Positions 1-7,274 of a stretch of DNA of 8,245 nt are shown in pieces (the stretch's first letter is position 1; every line of letters starts with the position of its first letter). The stretch is taken from the NCBI GenBank assembly GCA_002344075.1, contig DDTM01000088.1:1-8245 (forward strand). The letters run 5' to 3'. The notes beneath the pieces were generated by a model that was not told the origin of the DNA, ran no database searches, and worked only from the letters and a program-made list of their open reading frames with translations. This DNA is from Bacteroidetes bacterium UBA2364 (GTDB taxonomy: Bacteria > Bacteroidota > Rhodothermia > Rhodothermales > UBA2364). Position numbers and translations under genes: made by a program.

Positions 1-452
1 ACTTTTGTCTTACCCTGCTCTTCTACCACTTTTCCTTCGTAGCCAACCAAAGGCCCAGACACAATTTTTACGGGTGTCCCTTTATCCCACCTCCCTTCGA
101 TCACCTCCAAGTCTTCCCATTCACCATTAAAGCGGCGCAGGATTTCGATTTCTTGTTCGGGGATAGCGTTGAGGTTGCCATGATTGTGCAGAAATCCCAT
201 TACCCCTTCTTGCTTAAGAACGGTTGTGTATTCGTCCTTTACAATTTTAACAAAAAGGTAGTTGGGGATGAGGGGCAAGATGGTTCGTTTAATAACCTTT
301 TCGTAATGCTTGACTTTTTCGTAGAGAGGCAAATAGACTTCTATGGCCGCATTTTGAAGGTTTTCTGCTGCTTTTTTCTCCCATTTAAATCGGGTACGTA
401 CTGCAAACCACTTAGGAATTTCCTTATCAACCGCACCTATACCTTTTGCCAT
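1..452 (-). CDS. UpxY-type (NusG-like) transcription antiterminator, 3' end cut by window edge
   Basis: This is a NusG paralogue that should bind RNA polymerase and promote elongation through its own long operon, as UpxY proteins do for Bacteroides capsule operons. I read 150 codons from the ATG at 452 with no stop before the edge. An NGN domain spans about residues 13-107, beginning KWFAVRTRFKWEKKAAENL, continuing through EVYLPLYEKV and IPNYLFVKIV. A KOW motif follows at about 124-148 (GTPVKIVSGPLVGYEGKVVEE). Family members are usually about 160-180 residues, so only a short C-terminus should be missing. The ATG lies 16 bp inside the end of the upstream winged-helix gene (stop TAG at 437-439), which suggests translational coupling. 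No Shine-Dalgarno sequence is visible, as is usual in this group. Family assignment is strong. The specialised UpxY role, rather than housekeeping NusG, is inferred from the divergent NGN sequence and the partner gene. Confidence 0.88.
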   Translation of the reverse strand, partial: MAKGIGAVDKEIPKWFAVRTRFKWEKKAAENLQNAAIEVYLPLYEKVKHYEKVIKRTILPLIPNYLFVKIVKDEYTTVLKQEGVMGFLHNHGNLNAIPEQEIEILRRFNGEWEDLEVIEGRWDKGTPVKIVSGPLVGYEGKVVEEQGKTK

Positions 453-970
453 ATGAGCAACGGTTTAATGTCGTCTTCCGAAAAAGGGTTGACCTTAAAC
501 TCGGCAGGGCTATAAACCAAATACCGAATTTTACGGTTTATGGCCTTTTCAGTTTTAGTGATTAACTCAATGAGGTACAACACATCCACCGAACCAACAA
601 AAATCAGGTCAATAACCTTGCTTTCTAATCCCCTTACCAACCGTCCACTCAGATAGACTTGCTCCACATCACCCAAGCGGTGAATTACTTGCTCTACCAC
701 CTGATCTATGCCCGTATGTTTTAGGAGCAGATTGTGGATGTCTTTAAAGAGCGGGTGGCTTTCGTTTGCGCGGTAAAACTTTTTATTCCCTTTCGTTGCT
801 GCTGTAAGTAATTCTGCTTGCTCCAAACGATTCAGTTCTACGCGAATGGCATTGCTGGATTCCCCAAACTCTTGCTCCAAACCTCGCAAGTGCGCCTCAA
901 CATGTTTGTTGAGGAATAGCTTGAGTAAGAGTTTGATCCTTGTTTTGGAGGAAATCAGTACGTCCATCAT
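437..970 (-). CDS. Winged-helix (ArsR-like) regulator with degenerate nucleotidyltransferase-like domain
   Basis: The 177-residue protein has two parts. Residues about 5-70 form a winged helix-turn-helix: SSKTRIKLLLKLFLN, then a recognition-helix region FGESSNAIRVELNRLEQAEL and a wing ending NKKFYRANESHPLF. Residues about 100-160 resemble the minimal nucleotidyltransferase fold: VYLSGRLVRGLESKVIDLIF is read as the GS...DxD motif, but GS is replaced by Ser108-Gly109 and the first Asp of DxD by Val119, leaving only Asp121. Catalysis is therefore unlikely and the domain is probably a structural or sensing remnant. Proteins of this type often sit directly before UpxY genes and polysaccharide clusters in Bacteroidota, usually annotated ArsR-family. 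Here its 3' end overlaps the UpxY-like gene. The ATG at 970 is followed at once by a second ATG at 967, and either may be used. Its target is unknown; control of the same operon is an inference. Confidence 0.82.
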   Translation of the reverse strand: MMDVLISSKTRIKLLLKLFLNKHVEAHLRGLEQEFGESSNAIRVELNRLEQAELLTAATKGNKKFYRANESHPLFKDIHNLLLKHTGIDQVVEQVIHRLGDVEQVYLSGRLVRGLESKVIDLIFVGSVDVLYLIELITKTEKAINRKIRYLVYSPAEFKVNPFSEDDIKPLLIWQKV

Positions 971-1186
971 GCCGGAAGGCTCCGTTTTTCACGGCTTCGC
1001 CGCTAACAAGTAGGAAAATACTTGTCTTCGGGATTGGAGAGCATCCAATATAAATTGGCTTTGAATTGCCTTTTATATTAAAATTGAGTAATTAATTTAC
1101 CCAATCATCAGACAATGTACATTAAAGAAAAGTTAAATTGTTGTCCAAAAGCGATAAACTTTTCTGGGAGAACAAATCAATGTATA
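971..1186 (-). promoter_or_regulatory. Structured spacer/leader upstream of the wHTH-UpxY gene pair
   Basis: This spacer separates galE from the winged-helix gene and holds no convincing ORF. It contains several inverted repeats. The first is CCAAT-ATAA-ATTGG at 1045-1058, with a third inverted copy (ATTGG) at 1033-1037, so that two alternative pairings are possible. The second is CAAGTA-6 nt-TACTTG at 1007-1024. The third is a GC-rich element just before the start codon in which CCGT/ACGG (982-985/991-994) stacks on GAAG/CTTC (975-978/995-998) across a 3-nt bulge. If transcription starts upstream of these, the leader would be folded RNA, the sort of element on which a UpxY antiterminator could act. 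No clear TAnnTTTG promoter element was found, so the transcription start is unknown and read-through from galE is possible. Confidence 0.45.
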
Positions 1187-2194
1187 TCAAGACAGCCGCA
1201 ATTGCCAACGCCACGCATCTTGCAGGGCTTCTTCGAGAGGCCGCTTGGCACGCCAACCAAGGCATGTCTCAACTTTCTCAACCGATGCGAAAGTGGCTTC
1301 AACATCTCCAGCCCTCCTATTTCCCCAGACAAATTGAAGCATTGGGGTAACGGTGGCGCGGAACGTTTCCAAAACTTCCAATACCGAACTTCCTTTACCC
1401 GTACCCACATTCACCGTTTCATAGATGGTCTTAGAATGATTTTGTAAAAAAGCCAACGCTTTCACATGAGCCTCTGCTAAATCCATGACGTGAATATAGT
1501 CTCGGATGCAGGTTCCGTCTGGCGTGTTATAATCGGAGCCAAATATTGTTACGGGTGGCCGAAGCCCTGCGGCACTCTGGGTGACAAAAGGAATCAGGTT
1601 TGCCGGAACACCAATAGGCAATTCGCCGATTTCGGCAGACGAGTGTGCTCCAATAGGATTAAAATAACGCAAAGAAACGGCTTGCAACGACGCACCAGAC
1701 TGCACCAGATCCCGTAGCACATCCTCACAAATAGCTTTGGTATTACCATAAGGCGATTCAGCTGGCTTCCGAGGGGTATCCTCTGTCACTGGTACCACAT
1801 CTGGTTGGCCATAGACGGTACAAGAAGACGAAAACACCAACTTCTCAACTCCTGTTTTCTCCATGGCTTTTAATACCGTGATGAGGGAGCCAATGTTGTT
1901 TTCGTAGTACTTGATGGGTTCGGCTACCGATTCCCCCACCGCTTTATAAGCAGCAAAATGTATAACCCCATCAATTGCTTCCTTTTGCAGGATATGCTCC
2001 ATTTGCTCTAAGTTGTTACAATCAACTTCATAACAAACGGGCGTTTTCCCCAAAATACGGTTCAGCCCTTGCAAAACACTTCGATTCGCATTGGAGAAAT
2101 TATCCACAATAATGGGATTCAAACCTGCTTCTACTAACGCTACACAGGTATGAGAACCGATAAATCCAGCGCCGCCGGTTACCAGAATGTTCAT
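1187..2194 (-). CDS. galE: UDP-glucose 4-epimerase
   Basis: GalE interconverts UDP-glucose and UDP-galactose in the cytoplasm, using tightly bound NAD; it serves the Leloir pathway and supplies UDP-galactose for glycans. The 335-residue protein is the usual family length. It starts MNILVTGGAGFIGSH, the Rossmann GxxGxxG (Gly7, Gly10, Gly13). The SDR catalytic residues are Ser124 in FSSSCTVYG and Tyr149/Lys153 in SPYGNTK, the same numbering as E. coli GalE. Other family signatures are HFAAYKAVGESV (79-90), SLRYFNPIGAH and DGTCIRDYIHVMDLA. The residue after the SSS run is Cys125 where Ala is common. It lies upstream of, and on the same strand as, the wHTH-UpxY pair, and diverges from the phosphohexomutase gene, so a role in exopolysaccharide or lipopolysaccharide precursor supply is likely. 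Activity on UDP-GlcNAc cannot be excluded from sequence. Confidence 0.96.
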   Translation of the reverse strand: MNILVTGGAGFIGSHTCVALVEAGLNPIIVDNFSNANRSVLQGLNRILGKTPVCYEVDCNNLEQMEHILQKEAIDGVIHFAAYKAVGESVAEPIKYYENNIGSLITVLKAMEKTGVEKLVFSSSCTVYGQPDVVPVTEDTPRKPAESPYGNTKAICEDVLRDLVQSGASLQAVSLRYFNPIGAHSSAEIGELPIGVPANLIPFVTQSAAGLRPPVTIFGSDYNTPDGTCIRDYIHVMDLAEAHVKALAFLQNHSKTIYETVNVGTGKGSSVLEVLETFRATVTPMLQFVWGNRRAGDVEATFASVEKVETCLGWRAKRPLEEALQDAWRWQLRLS

Positions 2195-2256
2195 ACAAAC
2201 AAACCAGAAATGCTACAGAACAACATGTTTAGAAATATGCGCCTGATAAATTACAT

Positions 2257-2269
2257 CTTTTAATAAAAG
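2257..2269. repeat. Perfect 6-bp inverted repeat in the galE/mutase divergent spacer
   Basis: CTTTTA and TAAAAG are separated by a single base, 63 bp upstream of the galE start codon. It could be an operator or simply AT-rich chance sequence. No convincing galE promoter could be assigned around it. Confidence 0.25.
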
Positions 2270-2391
2270 ACTGTGTATTAAAATTGTGCATAGACGCATT
2301 GTTTTTTTGATCCAAGACACTTTTAGCGTTTTTCACCAGCTTGTGATGGTTCCTGATGAACGATAAAATTTTTCGGACATCGTCTATACGG

Positions 2392-2424
2392 GTGGAATGC
2401 TGCACAGGATGATCCGTATCTTTG
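2392..2424 (+). promoter_or_regulatory. Bacteroidota-type promoter for the phosphohexomutase gene
   Basis: TATCTTTG at 2417-2424 matches the -7 consensus TAnnTTTG of the Bacteroidota primary sigma factor at every fixed position. The -33 element is poor: GTGG at 2392-2395, 21 bp upstream, stands where TTTG is expected. Transcription would start near 2430, leaving a leader of about 50 nt. That leader contains the hairpin GCCGA-AATG-TCGGC (2440-2453), followed by GTTTT and flanked by CGT/ACG that could extend it as an outer stem. The hairpin may matter for transcript stability or attenuation. Confidence 0.5.
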
Positions 2425-2480
2425 GTTTTTAATTATCGTGCCGAAATGTCGGCGTTTTCACGAACTCACCCTCTCTGTCC

Positions 2481-3878
2481 ATGTCAGACATCAAATTTGG
2501 AACCGATGGTTGGCGGGCCATTATCGCCGCCGATTTCACCTTCGACAATGTGGCCAACGTCGCCCAAGCCACAGGTCAATGGCTTATCAAAACATATGGT
2601 GACCGCCCGAAAGTTGTAATCGGGCATGACTGCCGTTTCCATGGCCGTCGTTTTCAGTTACATGTGGCACGGGTATTGGCATCTATGGGTTGCAACGTGC
2701 TCATGGGCAATGGCTTTACCTCCACCCCCGCTGTGAGTTTAGCCGTTTTAAAAAACCATTTCAACTTGGGTGTTGTTATTACCGCCAGTCATAACCCACC
2801 TGAATACAGCGGCTATAAACTAAAAGCAGACTTTGGAGGGCCCGCTACACCCGCTCAAATTGATGCTGTAGAGCATGAATTAACCCAACTTTCTGCTTTA
2901 ACCCTACGCGTAACGCACGAACTGATGGAGGAGGGTTTGATTCAAGAAGCCGATTTACAGTCGGCGTACTTAGATCATGTTCGGACGGTGTTAGACATTC
3001 CAGCCATTCAGGCATCTGGGCTAAAAATCGTTTACGATGCCATGTTTGGCGCAGGTCGAGGCACAGTATCTGCCTTATTAGGTGATGGCGTTACGGAGTT
3101 GAGGCACGAAGAAAACCCGGGATTTCTTGGCCAAGCCCCAGAGCCTATTGAGAAAAACCTGAACGGACTTTCAAGGGCGATCTTGGATGAAAAAGCAGAT
3201 TTGGGTTTAGCGACCGATGGCGATGCAGACCGGATTGGTTTGTACGACGAACAGGGTTGTTTTGTAGATTCCCACAAGATATTGTGTCTGCTTGCTAAAT
3301 ACCTTTATGAGGAGCGGGGCCTCCGGGGCGACATTGTCAAGACTTTTTCCACAACTACTATGTTAGATAAAATAGGGGCCGCATATGGGCTTACGGTACA
3401 TACCACCAAAATTGGCTTTAAGTATATTGGTGAGATGATTGTATCCGGCGATGTATTGGTGGGAGGCGAGGAATCGGGTGGAATGGCCGTTAAGGGACAT
3501 ATTCCGGAGCGTGACGGCGTATTTATTGGGCTGTTGGTGGCCGAAATGATGGTCAAGCGTGGTAAAAAACTATCGGAACTGGTCGCAGAACTTTTTGAAC
3601 AATTTGGACCGCATTACCACAGTCGGAACGACCTACATACCCACAAGAAAGATGCCGCATTGGCGCATTTGGCGTCCGGAGCAGTGAAAGAAGTGAACAG
3701 AAAATCAATAACAGCTATTGCAAATTTGGACGGCGTGAAGGTGTTTACTGAAGATGGCTGGTTGATGTATCGCGGGTCTGGTACGGAACCAGTTCTACGT
3801 GTTTATTCAGAAGCTACTTCTCCTGAATTGGCCGACGAGATCGTTGCAGCGGGCGTGGCCATTGTGGAGGCACTCTGA
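2481..3878 (+). CDS. Phosphoglucomutase/phosphomannomutase family protein
   Basis: This alpha-D-phosphohexomutase should interconvert hexose 1-phosphate and 6-phosphate through a phosphoserine, supplying glucose-1-phosphate or mannose-1-phosphate for sugar nucleotides and glycogen. The 465 residues show all four family signatures in order. These are the phosphoserine loop TASHNPPEYSGYK (Ser103), the magnesium-binding loop DGDADR (Asp246, Asp248, Asp250), the sugar-specificity loop GGEESGG (328-334), and the C-terminal phosphate-binding loop RGSGTEPVLR (431-440). The N-terminal FGTDGWR is also typical. The ATG at 2481 is chosen because MSDIKFGTDGWR places the family start correctly. The GEESGG loop fits glucose or mannose substrates; glucosamine and N-acetylglucosamine mutases differ there. 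Glucose versus mannose cannot be decided, so no symbol is given. It diverges from galE, which uses the UDP-glucose made from this enzyme's product. Confidence 0.93.
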   Translation: MSDIKFGTDGWRAIIAADFTFDNVANVAQATGQWLIKTYGDRPKVVIGHDCRFHGRRFQLHVARVLASMGCNVLMGNGFTSTPAVSLAVLKNHFNLGVVITASHNPPEYSGYKLKADFGGPATPAQIDAVEHELTQLSALTLRVTHELMEEGLIQEADLQSAYLDHVRTVLDIPAIQASGLKIVYDAMFGAGRGTVSALLGDGVTELRHEENPGFLGQAPEPIEKNLNGLSRAILDEKADLGLATDGDADRIGLYDEQGCFVDSHKILCLLAKYLYEERGLRGDIVKTFSTTTMLDKIGAAYGLTVHTTKIGFKYIGEMIVSGDVLVGGEESGGMAVKGHIPERDGVFIGLLVAEMMVKRGKKLSELVAELFEQFGPHYHSRNDLHTHKKDAALAHLASGAVKEVNRKSITAIANLDGVKVFTEDGWLMYRGSGTEPVLRVYSEATSPELADEIVAAGVAIVEAL

Positions 3879-3889
3879 GCACATTTGCC

Positions 3890-3941
3890 AATACCTTATG
3901 TGCAGTGGCCACTTCCCACGCCAATGCACATAGGGTATTTT
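3890..3941 (+). terminator. Long hairpin downstream of the phosphohexomutase gene, probable terminator
   Basis: The arms 3890-3904 (AATACCTTATGTGCA) and 3925-3939 (TGCACATAGGGTATT) pair over 15 bp with a single U-G wobble. The loop is 20 nt and contains the self-complementary GTGGCCAC. A short T tract (3938-3941) ends the right arm. It begins 12 bp after the mutase stop codon. The T run is short, so the hairpin may also protect the mRNA 3' end. Confidence 0.6.
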
Positions 3942-4189
3942 AGGGCCAACAGAAACCATTATTTCTACCGTGCCAACTCGTTCAGGAATACTCTTTTTTT
4001 ATGCTTATTTACTCTTATTTAATCAAAAATCAATGTGCTTCTATTTTTGCTATAGATACACTTTGTCAACGTTCCGTTCGTGAGAACCTTTCTGACTGTA
4101 ACGGCCCAAATTCCTCCTACACCTAACACCAAAAAATAACGCCCCTACCAAGAGATAACGACGGTATGAAGATCAACTTCGGCTGTACG
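3942..4189. other. Convergent intergenic spacer between the mutase gene and valS
   Basis: Together with the preceding hairpin this makes 311 bp without a gene between two convergent coding regions. I see no plausible ORF and no strong terminator for valS. The only marks are a run of seven T (about 3994-4000) followed by AT-rich sequence with CTTATTT twice at a 10-bp interval (4004-4010 and 4014-4020), and a weak GTTC/GAAC pairing near 4070. Confidence 0.5.
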
Positions 4190-6814
4190 TCAAGCTAGTC
4201 CCATCAGATTTTCCCTTAGCTTATCCAATTCCAGTGAAGCATCACGTTCTTTTTGGCGTTCTCGTTCCACCACATCCGCAGGAGCACGATCCACAAAGCC
4301 CGCATTCCCCAACTTCCCACGGACTGACTTGAGGAAACCCTCTTTTTGTGCAATTTCTTTGGAAAGGCGTGCACGCTCGGCCTCCAAATCTATCAGATCG
4401 GCAAGTGGTACGAAAACCTGATGCCCTTCCACCACCACCGCAGCACTTGCCGGCGGCTTGGCGAGGCCCAAACCGGAGGTCAGATTTTCCACCTTTGCCA
4501 ATTGCCGGAAATAAGCATTTTGGGCCTGAAGAGTTGCCAATAAGTTTTCGTCGTTGTTCGCGATGGAGACAACCACCTGAACCGTTTTTCCGGGCGGAAT
4601 ACCCATTTTGGCTTTAATATTCCGAATGCCGGAAATCATCTGCTGCATCAGGCCAAAATGCCTAGCCGCCTCCGGCTCCTTGTCTGCGGGTGCTACTTTT
4701 GGCCAAGTAGCCATGATTAAGGCTTCTCCTTCCTTACGTGGGCGTAGTTTCCACCACAAGTCCTCGGTGATGAAGGGCATAAACGGATGCAATAACCGAA
4801 GTAGGCGTTCATAAATCTCGATGGCCAGTGCCACATCAGCTTCGGGCATGGTTCGACCATAAGGCGGCTTAATCAGTTCCAAGTACCAGTCGCAGAAGTC
4901 GCCCCAGAACAAATCATAAATCTTCAGAAGTGCCTCGTTGAGTCGGTATTGCGTCATATCAGCATCAACGGCTTCGACGGTTTCCGCAATCCGATGGAGC
5001 ATCCAACGATCTGCCAACGACAAATCCGTTTTCGTGATGTCACGATAGTCCTTTCCAGATTCGATAAACCGCCCGAACACATTAAAGGCATTCCAGATTT
5101 TATTGGCAAAGTTCCGACCCATCTCCATTTTAAGCGGGTCCAACTTGATGTCTTGGCCTTGCGCACACAGTACTGTCAGCGAGTAGCGCACGGCATCGGC
5201 CCCATACTGGTCTATCAAATCCATTGGATCAATGCCATTTCCAGCAGATTTAGACATTTTTCGTCCATTTTTATCACGAATAATGCCCGTAATAAAGATG
5301 TCTCGATACGGCACGTCGTCCATACAGAATAAGCCGCCCATCACCATCCGACTTATCCAGAAAAAGAGAATGTCGTAACCGGAAACCAAGACCGCTCCCG
5401 GATAATAATGCTGGAGTTCCGGCGTTTGTGCAGGCCAACCAAGTGTCGCAAAAGGCCAGAGCCACGAGGAAAACCACGTGTCCAAAACGTCTTCGTCTTG
5501 CACCATGTTTGGTTCCGGTTGTTCTACCGAGACCAAAAACCCACGTGCCTCATCCCGATTCCCTTGCTCGTCTGTCCAGTACCACGCAGGAATCCGATGC
5601 CCCCACCAAAGTTGCCGACTGATCGTCCAGTCCCGAATCCCCTTCATCCAACGCTCAAAATCATTTTCCCAGCGTTTAGGGTAGAAGCGAATTTTTCCGG
5701 CACGCCATGCTTCTAAGGCGGCATCAGCCAAAGGGGTCATTTTTACAAACCATTGAAGCGAGACACGTGGCTCCACGACGGCTTTGGAACGGCTCGAAAC
5801 CGGAATCATTGTCTTGTAAGGCTCCGTTTTTTCGAGCAGGCCTGCAGCCTCTAGATCCTTGGCTACCTGCTCGCGAGCTACAAAGCGATCCATCCCCGGA
5901 TAGGGTGTATTTTCGTTGAGGGTTGCATCTGGATTTAGTGTCTCGCGAAAGGCAAGATCATGCCGTTTGGCCACCTCAAAGTCGTTTTTATCATGATTTG
6001 GGGTGATTTTGAGCGCACCCGAACCAAATTCGATCTTTACGTAATCGTCTGCAATAATGGGAATCCAGCGATCTGTGAGCGGAACCCGTGCTTTTTTTCC
6101 GACAAGATGTTGGTATCGCTCGTCATCTGGATGGACGGCAATCGCCATATCGCCAAAAATGGTTTCCGGACGTTGTGTAGCAATTACCAATGTATCTCCA
6201 ATTTCCAACACATACCGCACATACCAAAGATTAGAATCCACTTCTTTATTATCCACCTCTTCATCCGATAGAGCGGTTAGATCAGAAGGGCACCAGTTTA
6301 CGATATACTCGCCTCGGTACAACAAGCCCGCTTCATAGAGTTTCACAAAAACCGTCTGGACAGCATGAACATACCCCTCATCAAGGGTAAACCGCTCGCG
6401 TTTCCAGTCGCAAGAATCCCCTAAAAGGCGCTTTTGCTTGAGGATAATGCCACCATACTCTTCTTTCCATGCCCAAACCCGCTCCACAAAGGCTTCTCGG
6501 CCCAGATCGTGGCGGCTTTTACCTTCATTCACCTTGAGCTCACGTTCTACGACATTTTGAGTGGCTATCCCCGCATGATCCATTCCGGGCATCCAAAGGG
6601 CGTCAAAACCTTGCATTCGCCGCATCCGTGTCAGCACATCTTGGACGGTATCCTGCAAGGCATGGCCCATGTGAAGTTTCCCCGTAACATTGGGCGGCGG
6701 CATCATAATCACATGAGGTGGCTTTCCAGAATGTATGTTGGTATCGAAGTATCCATTGGATTCCCAATAGGGATACCATTTTTGTTCAATTTCTTTTGGA
6801 TTATAGGCGGACAT
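4190..6814 (-). CDS. valS: Valyl-tRNA synthetase
   Basis: ValRS charges tRNA-Val with valine in the cytoplasm and hydrolyses misacylated threonyl-tRNA-Val. The open frame begins at the ATG at 6853 (887 residues), directly after an in-frame TAA. I prefer the ATG at 6814 (874 residues) because MSAYNPKEIEQKWYPYW matches where the family begins. In the 887-residue numbering the class I motif PPPNVTGKLHMGH is at 52-64 and KMSKS at 532-536. The CP1 editing domain spans about 200-370 and contains ATQRPETIFGD and FGSGALKITPNHDKNDFE. DWTISRQLWWGHRIPAWY follows at about 408-425. The anticodon-binding domain comes next, and the C-terminal coiled coil (about 815-885) begins DLIDLEAERARLSKEIAQKE. All catalytic signatures are intact. 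It stands alone, converging on the mutase gene; no promoter or Shine-Dalgarno sequence was evident. Confidence 0.97.
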   Translation of the reverse strand: MSAYNPKEIEQKWYPYWESNGYFDTNIHSGKPPHVIMMPPPNVTGKLHMGHALQDTVQDVLTRMRRMQGFDALWMPGMDHAGIATQNVVERELKVNEGKSRHDLGREAFVERVWAWKEEYGGIILKQKRLLGDSCDWKRERFTLDEGYVHAVQTVFVKLYEAGLLYRGEYIVNWCPSDLTALSDEEVDNKEVDSNLWYVRYVLEIGDTLVIATQRPETIFGDMAIAVHPDDERYQHLVGKKARVPLTDRWIPIIADDYVKIEFGSGALKITPNHDKNDFEVAKRHDLAFRETLNPDATLNENTPYPGMDRFVAREQVAKDLEAAGLLEKTEPYKTMIPVSSRSKAVVEPRVSLQWFVKMTPLADAALEAWRAGKIRFYPKRWENDFERWMKGIRDWTISRQLWWGHRIPAWYWTDEQGNRDEARGFLVSVEQPEPNMVQDEDVLDTWFSSWLWPFATLGWPAQTPELQHYYPGAVLVSGYDILFFWISRMVMGGLFCMDDVPYRDIFITGIIRDKNGRKMSKSAGNGIDPMDLIDQYGADAVRYSLTVLCAQGQDIKLDPLKMEMGRNFANKIWNAFNVFGRFIESGKDYRDITKTDLSLADRWMLHRIAETVEAVDADMTQYRLNEALLKIYDLFWGDFCDWYLELIKPPYGRTMPEADVALAIEIYERLLRLLHPFMPFITEDLWWKLRPRKEGEALIMATWPKVAPADKEPEAARHFGLMQQMISGIRNIKAKMGIPPGKTVQVVVSIANNDENLLATLQAQNAYFRQLAKVENLTSGLGLAKPPASAAVVVEGHQVFVPLADLIDLEAERARLSKEIAQKEGFLKSVRGKLGNAGFVDRAPADVVERERQKERDASLELDKLRENLMGLA

Positions 6815-6949
6815 AGGCTCTTGGGGTATTGAATCTGTAAGAATGCGCACCATTTAGTACGGATGGATGAAGATACAAGTCTTTGTAGAAGGCGAGATGT
6901 AAAATATGAAGGAAAACGAAGCGCACAAAAAAGCATAGAACCATTTTAT

Positions 6950-6968
6950 TCAAGGCCACAAGCCTTGA
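6950..6968. repeat. Perfect 7-bp hairpin TCAAGGC/GCCTTGA
   Basis: Arms TCAAGGC (6950-6956) and GCCTTGA (6962-6968) enclose a 5-nt loop. There is no T tract on either strand, so it is not a simple terminator. It lies 11 bp beyond the minus-strand terminator-like hairpin that follows the GC-rich island. Confidence 0.35.
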
Positions 6969-6978
6969 CCTCATCACC

Positions 6979-7008
6979 AAAAAGCCCTGTACCAATCAAG
7001 GCCAGGGC
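6979..7008 (-). terminator. Terminator-like hairpin at the end of the GC-rich island
   Basis: Read on the minus strand, GCCCTG and CAGGGC (plus-strand 7003-7008 and 6984-6989) pair as a 6-bp GC-rich stem around a 13-nt loop and are followed at once by TTTTT (6979-6983). This is the layout of an intrinsic terminator. It stands between the yceI terminator and valS, with no gene recognised upstream of it. Confidence 0.45.
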
Positions 7009-7220
7009 GGTGGTGGGGTTTTCGCGGCGGTGGTGCGACAAGGTATCGGGGGCAACATCGGCGGGAGTTGGTGGCATAAGCGGTGGGGCATTCCCGTCGG
7101 CGTTGGCTTCTGGTCGTAATATCCGGCAAAACACACCGACCCCGTTACCCTCTTTCGATGAGCCTATGTTTTACTTCGACCGATTATTCCCTTATCGCGA
7201 TGAATGACCTCATTCTTACG

Positions 7221-7250
7221 AAAAAAGGCCATTTCTTTTGGAAATAGCCT
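7221..7250 (-). terminator. Intrinsic terminator of the yceI-family gene
   Basis: On the minus strand AGGCTATTTC and GAAATGGCCT pair over 10 bp with one G-U wobble around the loop CAAAA, followed by six T (7226-7221). It lies 24 bp after the yceI-family stop codon, so assignment to that gene is secure. Confidence 0.82.
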
Positions 7251-7274
7251 CTATTCAAAACATGCCTTGCCTTA

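Larger units (their letters stand above)
6854..7220. other. Non-coding region upstream of valS with a GC-rich island of unknown nature
   Basis: Between valS and the yceI terminator there is no recognisable gene. Positions 7001-7140 contain 89 G or C in 140 bases (64%) with G concentrated on the plus strand, clearly richer than the flanks. GGCGGTGGTG occurs twice 20 bp apart (7006-7015 and 7026-7035), and ATCGG twice at 7045 and 7057. Open frames exist on both strands here (6863-7207 plus, 6946-7134 minus), but neither encodes anything I recognise and their amino-acid composition is low-complexity. The minus strand ends in a terminator-like hairpin (6979-7008). The island could be a small structured RNA, a decayed gene or an inserted repeat. 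Confidence 0.4.

Noticed and set aside
153..515. Plus-strand ORF opposite the two regulator genes
   Set aside because: It is antisense to the UpxY-like NGN domain and the end of the winged-helix gene, both of which have clear family motifs.
1115..1447. Plus-strand ORF opposite the 3' end of galE
   Set aside because: It is antisense to conserved GalE sequence and shows no family resemblance.
4070..4090. GTTC/GAAC pairing as a valS terminator
   Set aside because: The stem is only 4 bp with a large loop and no T tract on the minus strand.
4949..5332. 127-codon plus-strand ORF opposite valS
   Set aside because: It lies entirely antisense to intact, motif-rich ValRS coding sequence, so it is a shadow frame.
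6815..6853. Extended N-terminus of valS from the first ATG
   Set aside because: The 13 extra codons (MVRILTDSIPQEP) have no counterpart in the usual ValRS start, which begins at the YNPKEIEQKW segment. The longer form remains possible.
6885..6900. Possible valS promoter near the inverted repeat TACAA-GTCT-TTGTA
   Set aside because: The nearest -7-like element (TATCTTCA on the minus strand) matches weakly and no -33 element stands at the right distance.
6946..7134. 62-codon minus-strand ORF in the GC-rich island
   Set aside because: It needs a GTG start, is proline/alanine-rich, overlaps the terminator-like hairpin at 6979-7008, and matches no family I know.
6863..7207. 114-codon plus-strand ORF upstream of valS
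   Set aside because: It spans the GC-rich island and has a composition of Ser, Gly, Ala and Arg with no recognisable motif. It begins 10 bp from the divergent valS open frame. Without similarity evidence it is more likely a by-product of base composition.
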